From: VBOC01 sp035635475 | Lineage (GTDB): Bacteria; Bacteroidota; Ignavibacteria; UBA10030; SZUA-254 | Direction of reading: 5' to 3' | DNA length: 25,302 nucleotides | NCBI GenBank assembly: GCA_035635475.1 | Contig: DASQAZ010000157.1 | Location: forward strand, 1-25,302 | Shown: positions 17,201-23,391 of the stretch, piece by piece | Layout of the letters: every line of letters begins with the position of its first letter | How positions within the stretch are numbered: position 1 is the stretch's first letter | Notes under the pieces: model-generated | Told to the model about the DNA's origin: nothing | Seen by the model: only the letters and a program-made list of their open reading frames with translations | Database searches by the model: none | Program-made: the position numbers and the translations under genes

Positions 17201-18607
17201 TCACAGGTTGATACCTACCGTGTGAGGTTTCTTCCGGGTTCGGATTGGGGAGGATCGTACCCGATGACTTTCACGTGGTCGAATCGGGATGTCGCGTCGT
17301 CCTACAGCGGCCAGGTGAAGCTTCTCCTCCCGGCGGGCGGTGGGGTTACTCCTGTTGATATGAAGGTGGACAGTCGCGTGACAGTGGTCGATCCTTCCGT
17401 GACCGAGTTCCTCATCATTGGCGCAGGACCGAACCTTCGGGCGACATACCCCGCCGGCTGGAATATGATCTCTCTCGGCGCCGAGCCGGTGACGAATCTC
17501 GTGCACGTCCTGATCCCGGTGGCAACGTCCGCTGCTTTTAGCTACGACCTGGCACAAGGAGGATACCTCGTCAATAATTCGCTTCGGGCAGGGGTGGGCT
17601 ATTGGCTCCATTTTGCAGGGGCTGTGGATAGCGTTCCGGTTGTAGGTGGGACAACCCTTTCTCAGGAAACCGTTAAGGTGACGGAAGGATGGAACCTTGT
17701 CGGGATGATCGGCGCGCCACTAGCGCTGGGCGACATTCAGACGCACCCTGCAGGCATCCGGTCGAGCAGTTTCTTTTCCTATCAGTCGGGCTACCGGATA
17801 ACTTTAGACAGCTTAAGACCGGGGAGGGCGTACTGGGCAAAGTTCCGCAGAGACGGTGATCTGATTCTCAATTCATCACCTCCTCCGGGGAAGCGACGAG
17901 AGCCGGAGAATGCGGGAACTCCCCCATTGAGCACGCTAGTGTTTGCTGACCCGGCAGGCGCGCAGATCGCAGAACTCTATTATTCGATGATGCGGCCTAG
18001 AGAAGAAACTGAGATCCATAAACTGTATGAGATGCCTCCGCTACCGCCCGAGGGGGCATTTGATGTCCGGTTCGGCTCGAACAGAATGCAGGAGGAGGCA
18101 GACTCACAATCAACGAGAATCATACCGATCCGGATCTCCTCGGCGCATTATCCTGTGGTAGTCGGATGGAAGGTCCTGGAGCGGCCATCGTGCTTTCTGA
18201 TTATTGATTCGCAGAGGCGGATAGAATTGAATGGGTCGGGATCGTGCGCGCTCGTTCAGGAGCCCAAACGGCTCGAGCTCGAGATGCCTCCGGCCGCTAA
18301 GGGAGGAGGGGGTTTGGATAAACCGAGGGAATTCTTACTCGAACAGAATTACCCGAATCCCTTCAATCCCACCACCACGATCAGGTACCAGATATCTGCG
18401 GCCGGGGAGGTGAAGCTCCGCCTGTACAACGTCCTTGGGCGGGAGGCGTCAATACTGATGAACGAAGTCAAGGAACCGGGCAGGTACACGGTTACATGGA
18501 ATGCGACAGGCATGGCGAGCGGTGTGTACTATCTTCGGATGACCGTGACAAACGGTAGCGGCGCGCAGCTCTACCAGGCTGTGCGGAAGCTTCTGGTTTT
18601 GAGATGA
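14285..18607 (+). CDS. Giant secreted Asp-box propeller/SdrD_B-like protein with T9SS sorting domain
   Basis: A 1440-residue protein. The hydrophobic signal (about 43-62, ending SYGQ) sits after an unusually long 40-residue leader; a later start such as TTG at 14387 is possible. Residues about 100-340 hold six Asp boxes of the form S/T-x-D-G-G-x-x-W (for example STDGGLSW, TTDGGISW), as in YCF48/BNR propellers. Residues 380-578 and 583-778 are two copies of an Fn3-like plus SdrD_B-like unit (GRVFRDLNRNGVFD and GRVFTDWNRNGILD); a third SdrD_B-like domain starts near 785. A twin 'GWN...YW' module (1059-1198) precedes a type A T9SS C-terminal domain (EQNYPNPFNPTTTIRY to the end). It is most likely exported by T9SS and surface-bound or released, with a role in adhesion or ligand binding. 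No catalytic motif is seen. Confidence 0.85.
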   Translation: MKRSPASLFALPVHPSEFASSQIPEHLLDILRRKLPTKAALRLCLYSLTVVLAFFSVPQSYGQCWLYSATGSTSNCYLCDNFRGLSMADSLHGFVFHGRTEVYRTNDGGFSWRGFSDFHGLYGYNTWMVDTNIIFVTLEDYIESYAVLRSSDGGYTWQRHGLPGGSRPQGMAFYGRNRGIVVGWYPGTGYNPGTDSGFVFRTTDGGLNWSYKIVGYGSTGNLQFIDSLHAIFTAGAVLHRSTDGGLSWVALPIPNAFTSISFATPKIGIGISPYACYQTTDGGISWTQQSNLSGLGLDIRRVVMRDTNLAVGVGGHLGNSYEQGEIITSSDRGVHWNAQLFPYLLSEVVLPDPRHGFIAGAGSSLLRLSTADCAVPPDQIVVSPPDGSPGLLLYHFTVPPRSVSLQWNCTINARSFSTEIQVSTDSSFVSLLIDSLISVRSSSLRLSGLDLRKTYYWRLAWRFADSSRSSWTRRWSFTTAGGSITGRVFRDLNRNGVFDSGESGISASPMILDGPQSGNVWADSLGWYSIHGLDSGSYTIISLPMNFWKPSRPDTNAQLVHLNWNDSLAGMNFGWYPVTANLIVYPRDGDRNLVLVQPSLPPRSVQLVWTRLDDALITHTHVQVAADSGFSGLIVDSLIANSYSTLVVHPLSRGKTYYWRLALRFTNGSVSEWSPGWRFETAGGRMRGRVFTDWNRNGILDEASESGISSSTISIAGMARGQVATDTLGFYSIEGIDSGSYSVTSLIDYPWKPTQPDTNLRLVHLNEGDTLTGLDFGWFYPRNSMSGTVFQDLNENGLRDSTEPVLLNWKVLVHESSYDDSTVTDNLGFFHFDQVPLGFNRVWARMAPGWDQIYPLFEQPYGYPIFDYGTHATGLDFAVHPIPRRAKIVLTAAEANGVFQEQLWFGVRAGATAGIWKVDPNSSLIDGSEGELELPPKAPGSFDVRFERPSAAAGRGAFGLGSWTDMRDFYSSSQVDTYRVRFLPGSDWGGSYPMTFTWSNRDVASSYSGQVKLLLPAGGGVTPVDMKVDSRVTVVDPSVTEFLIIGAGPNLRATYPAGWNMISLGAEPVTNLVHVLIPVATSAAFSYDLAQGGYLVNNSLRAGVGYWLHFAGAVDSVPVVGGTTLSQETVKVTEGWNLVGMIGAPLALGDIQTHPAGIRSSSFFSYQSGYRITLDSLRPGRAYWAKFRRDGDLILNSSPPPGKRREPENAGTPPLSTLVFADPAGAQIAELYYSMMRPREETEIHKLYEMPPLPPEGAFDVRFGSNRMQEEADSQSTRIIPIRISSAHYPVVVGWKVLERPSCFLIIDSQRRIELNGSGSCALVQEPKRLELEMPPAAKGGGGLDKPREFLLEQNYPNPFNPTTTIRYQISAAGEVKLRLYNVLGREASILMNEVKEPGRYTVTWNATGMASGVYYLRMTVTNGSGAQLYQAVRKLLVLR
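15422..16620 (+). repeat. Tandem duplication of an Fn3-SdrD_B coding unit (two copies of about 600 nt)
   Basis: Copy 1 spans about 15422-16018 and copy 2 about 16031-16620. Each encodes a segment beginning VxPxDG, then LPPRSV or VPPRSV, KTYYWRLA, an RF or RW-F-T/E-TAGG junction, GRVFxDxNRNG, DSLGWYSI or DTLGFYSI, DSGSY and a closing FGW. Near-identical stretches remain at DNA level, for example around AAACGTA-TA-TGGCGCCTGGC, which points to a fairly recent internal duplication. Confidence 0.75.
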
Positions 18608-18615
18608 TCATAGGA

Positions 18616-18717
18616 ATGTATTGGGATGGCGGGGTCCAGCTCTGCCGACCGGGCGCGCTGCAGCTCTACAAGTTTTACCGCGCGGAGGAACGGTGTTCGG
18701 AGGGTGTAGGCAAATGA
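18616..18717 (+). pseudogene. Decayed 3' fragment of a DUF2851 gene
   Basis: The gap between the two giant genes (18608-18745) carries a 33-codon open frame whose second half, GALQLYKFYRAEERCSE, matches the C-terminus of the DUF2851 protein (GALQLYKFYCVEERCSE). In-frame identity starts near 18652. Two of the three motif cysteines are lost (the first is Arg, and the third is removed by loss of one codon), and a TGA stop (18715-18717) follows shortly. Upstream of 18652 similarity is weak, so only the gene's tail is present. It has no clear ribosome-binding site and is most likely a remnant of a duplication or insertion event. Expression as a short peptide cannot be excluded. Confidence 0.7.
18658..18702 (+). 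repeat. Direct repeat copy 2 (relic of the DUF2851 3' end)
   Basis: Matches 14065-14109 at 41 of 45 positions in the same orientation without gaps; all four differences are transitions. Just downstream GGCAAAT (18709-18715) also occurs right after the DUF2851 stop (14143-14149), which may mark a deletion between the two in this copy, though seven bases can recur by chance. Confidence 0.8.
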
Positions 18718-18745
18718 TTTCCACGGTTCACTTCACCCAATAGTC

Positions 18746-21700
18746 ATGCGAAGGCTCATATTCGCGTTGATGCTTTTGCTTGGCTTCTCGCCGGCTTTGT
18801 TCGCCCAATTCCCTCCCCGCCCACGGACCTCGTCTATGGGAGAGGCAGGGGAAGAGAGTGCGCGCCTTCCTCGCTATTCCCTCGAGGGATTTCGTAATGC
18901 TTTCCATCGGGATCTCCTGTCTTCATCGTATTCGACAACAACGGCATCCTTTACCAGAGCCCGCTCAAGTGAAGAAGCCTACGATACCTCTCCGACAGCC
19001 GATGTAAAACTCATCGTTCAGTTTAGGAGCCCTGCGCTCGGAACACTGATCGACATGGCCGCCGTCAAGGCTGGACAACGGATCTTAAACCTTGAGTCGT
19101 CTCTCAATGCGATCCAGATGGAGCACGCACGGTTCTTTACCGAGGTCCAAAGGATTGCCGCGGCAAATAGTTCGACAGTTCGAGGCGTGAGTAAATCCGA
19201 TGACACACAAATTCGCTTTGAGTACACAACGGCGCTCAATGGGGTAGCACTTACGACCAAACGATGGATTGGAGAAGAAATTCAGAAGCTCCCCTATGTG
19301 TCCCGCGTATCCCTGGATGAAAGTGTGCAGGCGGCCGACGATGTAAGCAACATCGTGATCGGGGCCACCAGGGTGTGGAACAAATACAATGTTCACGGTG
19401 AAGGGATTGACATTGGCCTCATAGATACAGGGATCGATTATCTGCACCCCGCCCTCGGCCAAGCCGCGTTCCCCAACAGTAAAGTCGTTGGGGGCTACGA
19501 CTTTGTAAACAACGACCCCGACCCGATGGACGACAACGGGCACGGAACTCATGTTGCCGGCATTGTGGCAGGAGATGCGGGGACAACCTTGCACGGTGTC
19601 GCCTACAAGGCACGCCTGTGGGCGTTCAAGGCCCTCGATGCCCAGGGGGCGGGGTACTCTTCCTGGATCATTGCGGGGATTGAAAAAGCGATGGATCCTG
19701 ACAATGATCCCTCTACTCCCTCGCCAATCAAGGTTCTTAATTTAAGTCTTGGTACGGATCCAGGATTCTTTATTATCAGTCCGAGCGGTGATCCCCTTGC
19801 GCAAGCTGTGAACAACGCTGTGAGCAGCGGTATCGTGTGCGCCGTGGCCGCGGGCAACTATGGACCTTACTATGCTTCAATAGGATCCCCCGGCATCGCG
19901 CGAGGAGCGATTACCGTCGGCGCCACGACGAACACGGACCTCATCGCCAGTTTCTCCTCTCGTGGACCGGAATTGTACACCTGGGGATTAGGCACCGGCA
20001 TAAAACCCGACGTTGTTGCACCGGGCGTTGACATCAAATCAGCGAAGCTCGGGGGTGGTTATATCAGCCACAGCGGAACGTCGATGGCAACACCGCAAGT
20101 CGCAGGCGCGGCTGCTCTTCTTCTCCAGCTTCATCCAGACTGGGCACCCGCGCGGATCAAGTGTGTTCTTATTGAAACCGCCCACGACATCGGGCAGGAC
20201 GTATGGACTGAAGGGGGAGGGCGAATCTCGGTCGATGATGCCGCGGCACGGAAGATAATTGTTGAACCGTCAAGTATCCACTTTGGGATGATAGATCTTT
20301 CCCGCGAGGTGGCGGAGACAACGGTCACTCTCACCCTTACAAATCTTGGAACGACAACCCAAACCCTCAGCCTGAGCGCTACCAATCCTCCGTACGCGGA
20401 CAACAATCGTGTCACCTTGACATTCAATCCGGGACAGGTAACGATGTTTCCGGGAGGGACTACATCTGTTTACGTAACATTGAAAGTTAATTATAATGCT
20501 CTTAACTCCAATGCAAGCCCCCTGGAGTATAACGCCAAGATCATTGCGACAACCTCAACCAACCCACTGACAACAATTGCAATCCCTTACTGTTTCGTCT
20601 ATTCGAAGGGCTTCAGGATCATCGCCGAAGAAACTCCCTCGTGGCTGAATGATGACGCCATCCGGGATTTCCTCTGGCCTGTCTTTGACGATACGATCTA
20701 CTTCTGGACTTCTCTGGCTGTTTGGCCCCACACCCCAAACTACCTGGTAGGCACATTCTTCGACAAGAAGACGAAGATCGTGAAACAAATTCCGAACGCA
20801 CCGAACCAAACCGCTTATCTTCGAAAGGCGGATTCAAAGAACAAGATCACCGTGCGCTGTCTTGATGAAGCCGGAAATGCTATCCCCCTCGTTTCCGTTC
20901 CTAACGGATGGACTCAATACCTGCGATTAAAGAGCTCTCCCGTAGTTGGGTATACATTAGGTTGTGGAAGATTTTTCGGTTGTCCGGTCGACACGCTCTG
21001 GCACCTGGAAGAAATGGACCTGCCTGACCTCGATTCCACCTGGCTCGTTGATTTGTCGTACCAAATCTACCCGCACAATGGAAATCTTTATGTGTTTCCC
21101 TTCACCATTGAAGGTCCGCTCACCTCGTCTACGACGCTCGTAAACGATCCGGCCAGGTTTAAACGCGTCAATTACTCCCTTAGTTCGAACGAGCCGAACG
21201 AGAGTATCCGCGTAGGATCGAGCGACGGCGGTCGATCCATGGGGGGATATACGTTTATTGAGACCGCCCTCGTTTTTGATGTTGCTCCACCCCATATCCT
21301 TACGGCATATTACCTCCCGAATCCTGCGCCGGATCATTCCTGGGGACTCTATTCCCTGAATGCGACAAATACCGGATTGAGCTATCCGTTGATCAGCACG
21401 CATCAATTCGATATAAAACCTACCGATACCACTCAGTTTCCGTTCTATTCGACGACAACGAACCCTCTGTCGATTAAACTTGGATCTGCAATCCCCGAGT
21501 GGACGGGAAAAACAGACAACTCAACCACTGAGATCAAACTCGCGACATGGTCGTATACCTTCTTCATACATCCCTTGTGGTATAATCTGCGTCGCGGTGG
21601 GAGTACTGGCGAGCCAACCGCTTATACGCTTTATACTGGGTCGCATGCCGTGGCAAGCGGGTTTATAGGAAGCATCTATTGGGATGGAAGTACGAGCAAC

Positions 21701-23266
21701 AGTTGGTCTGCGAGTGCCGGAAGTTACAGATTGCAACTTTCCTCGAGCCCGTACCGGATTAGCGACACAGCGGGTCATTCAACGGTGAGCCTGGATTTTG
21801 ATACCCGCAATTCAGATCCGAATCCCCCTTACATGACGAAGTTACACATATTGACAAACGGAAACATTTCCGATGAGTACCATCGGGATACCACGAAAAT
21901 AGAATTCGAAGCCGGAGACGATGTTGGGCTCGATTCAGCCGTGGTATACTTTCAGCCCTCTGGCGCAACGAATTGGAGTCAAGGGTCCTTGATCCATCAG
22001 GGAAGCACCTACACGGTCGGGGATATTCCCGACTTGCCAGATGGCTATGTCTCGATGAGACTGAGGATTGTCGACAGCGCCGGTAATGCGCTTGATTACA
22101 AGATGGAACCTGCTTTCCGGTTTTATGCCGCTGCGCCAAAGTACCCGCCCGATCTGATTTCACCAATAAATGGAGATACCGATCAACCGGCGGTCGTAAC
22201 ACTAAAGTGGATTCAAGCTTTTGCCGCAAGAACCTATCACTTCCAGCTCGGAACCGACAGCATGTTAACAAATATCCTTGTAGACGATCCTCTTGTAACG
22301 CAGACACTGCGAAGAGTCTATCCGCTTAGGAAAGGCGTCACTTATTACTGGAGGGTGAGCGGCCAGAATCCTGCGGGGACGAGCCCATTCTCAAAGGTCT
22401 CTAGTTTCACCACCACGACGGATACGACATTCGTCATGACAACAAATAAGGGCAAGTGGAATCTCGTCTCCCTGCCCATGAAGGTAAGGGACAGGTCGAG
22501 GAGGAAAGCGTTCCCCACCGCAGCGTCGAATGCTTTCGCCTTCGAGAATAGTGCATACCAGATCGCCGATTCACTCCGGTACGGCGTTGGCTACTGGCTC
22601 CAGTTTAGTCCTAGTGATACTTTCGGCGTTGTTGGGATAGGCGCGATTACGTCCGATACCATTTTTGTCAGGGCGGGCTGGAACATGACCGGTTCTGTCA
22701 GCAGAGCCGCTGCAATCAGTTCCATTACGAGCGAGCCGCCGGGAATGGTCACCTCAAACTTTTTTGGTTACGAAGACAGGTATGCGACAACAGACAGCGT
22801 CAGGCCCGGAAAAGCATACTGGGTGAAAGTGAGTGAAGACGGCCAGTTAATCATTTCTTCTGAACCCGGGTTGACCAAGGCGCGGTTACTCAAAGCCGAT
22901 GCTACTTCGATGACACGGGCGATCAGAATTGTCGCCACTGCCGAGCTTCCACCACCACCGCCTGGAGGAGAGGAGAGCCCCGATCAAGGGTCCCGCATCC
23001 CCAAGCAGTTTGCCTTAGAGCAGAACTACCCGAACCCCTTTAACCCCACGACATCCTTAGAGTACACCCTTCCCTCAAACCAATTTATTCACCTGGTAGT
23101 GTACGATGTGTTGGGGAGAGAGGTTGCTGTTCTTGCAGACGGATACAAGACCGCTGGACGCTATAGCTTGAGTTTCAATGCGTCAAGTCTGGCCAGCGGT
23201 ATCTACTTCTACCGTATCCAGGCAGGCAAGTTCCTGGATGTAAAGAAAATGATTCTCGCAAGATAG
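18746..23266 (+). CDS. Secreted subtilisin-like (S8) serine protease with T9SS sorting domain
   Basis: A 1506-residue protease. A clean signal peptide (1-21, LIFALMLLLGFSPALFA) is followed by an I9-like prodomain (about 85-200, VKLIVQFRSPALG) that should be removed on activation. The S8 catalytic domain has D227 (IDTGID), H266 (GHGTHVAG), the oxyanion N371 (AAGNYG) and S446 (SGTSMATPQ), so it should be active. Long beta-rich segments follow, then an Fn3 domain (about 1132-1226), the twin 'WN...YW' module (1238-1372) also found in the upstream giant protein, a Pro-rich linker and a type A T9SS C-terminal domain (EQNYPNPFNPTTSLEY to the end). It probably degrades proteins outside the cell, anchored or released through T9SS. 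No Shine-Dalgarno is evident, which is common in this group. The DUF2851 relic lies directly upstream. Confidence 0.93.
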   Translation: MRRLIFALMLLLGFSPALFAQFPPRPRTSSMGEAGEESARLPRYSLEGFRNAFHRDLLSSSYSTTTASFTRARSSEEAYDTSPTADVKLIVQFRSPALGTLIDMAAVKAGQRILNLESSLNAIQMEHARFFTEVQRIAAANSSTVRGVSKSDDTQIRFEYTTALNGVALTTKRWIGEEIQKLPYVSRVSLDESVQAADDVSNIVIGATRVWNKYNVHGEGIDIGLIDTGIDYLHPALGQAAFPNSKVVGGYDFVNNDPDPMDDNGHGTHVAGIVAGDAGTTLHGVAYKARLWAFKALDAQGAGYSSWIIAGIEKAMDPDNDPSTPSPIKVLNLSLGTDPGFFIISPSGDPLAQAVNNAVSSGIVCAVAAGNYGPYYASIGSPGIARGAITVGATTNTDLIASFSSRGPELYTWGLGTGIKPDVVAPGVDIKSAKLGGGYISHSGTSMATPQVAGAAALLLQLHPDWAPARIKCVLIETAHDIGQDVWTEGGGRISVDDAAARKIIVEPSSIHFGMIDLSREVAETTVTLTLTNLGTTTQTLSLSATNPPYADNNRVTLTFNPGQVTMFPGGTTSVYVTLKVNYNALNSNASPLEYNAKIIATTSTNPLTTIAIPYCFVYSKGFRIIAEETPSWLNDDAIRDFLWPVFDDTIYFWTSLAVWPHTPNYLVGTFFDKKTKIVKQIPNAPNQTAYLRKADSKNKITVRCLDEAGNAIPLVSVPNGWTQYLRLKSSPVVGYTLGCGRFFGCPVDTLWHLEEMDLPDLDSTWLVDLSYQIYPHNGNLYVFPFTIEGPLTSSTTLVNDPARFKRVNYSLSSNEPNESIRVGSSDGGRSMGGYTFIETALVFDVAPPHILTAYYLPNPAPDHSWGLYSLNATNTGLSYPLISTHQFDIKPTDTTQFPFYSTTTNPLSIKLGSAIPEWTGKTDNSTTEIKLATWSYTFFIHPLWYNLRRGGSTGEPTAYTLYTGSHAVASGFIGSIYWDGSTSNSWSASAGSYRLQLSSSPYRISDTAGHSTVSLDFDTRNSDPNPPYMTKLHILTNGNISDEYHRDTTKIEFEAGDDVGLDSAVVYFQPSGATNWSQGSLIHQGSTYTVGDIPDLPDGYVSMRLRIVDSAGNALDYKMEPAFRFYAAAPKYPPDLISPINGDTDQPAVVTLKWIQAFAARTYHFQLGTDSMLTNILVDDPLVTQTLRRVYPLRKGVTYYWRVSGQNPAGTSPFSKVSSFTTTTDTTFVMTTNKGKWNLVSLPMKVRDRSRRKAFPTAASNAFAFENSAYQIADSLRYGVGYWLQFSPSDTFGVVGIGAITSDTIFVRAGWNMTGSVSRAAAISSITSEPPGMVTSNFFGYEDRYATTDSVRPGKAYWVKVSEDGQLIISSEPGLTKARLLKADATSMTRAIRIVATAELPPPPPGGEESPDQGSRIPKQFALEQNYPNPFNPTTSLEYTLPSNQFIHLVVYDVLGREVAVLADGYKTAGRYSLSFNASSLASGIYFYRIQAGKFLDVKKMILAR

Positions 23267-23298
23267 GTTTACGCGAAAAGTCCCATCCCAATGAGAGA

Positions 23299-23326
23299 AC
23301 GAGCCCAATGTCGCGGGCTGGCTCGT
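23299..23326. terminator. Candidate hairpin between convergent genes
   Basis: ACGAGCC (23299-23305) pairs with GGCTCGT (23320-23326); an alternative inner pairing of AGCCC with GGGCT uses the same loop region. It lies in the 125-nt gap between the subtilase and the convergent gene at the right end, where a bidirectional terminator is expected. There is no T run on either side, so the call is tentative. The rest of the gap shows nothing else. Confidence 0.35.
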
Positions 23327-23391
23327 GTGCTTCGAACGGAATCTTTTGCGGTCTCGGCGTTATTCGAGAGCGACTTCCACCTCGATTAAGC

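Noticed and set aside
14065..18702. Transposon or integrative element with the 45-nt repeats as ends
   Set aside because: No integrase, transposase or terminal inverted repeats are visible; kept only as one of two hypotheses for the repeat.
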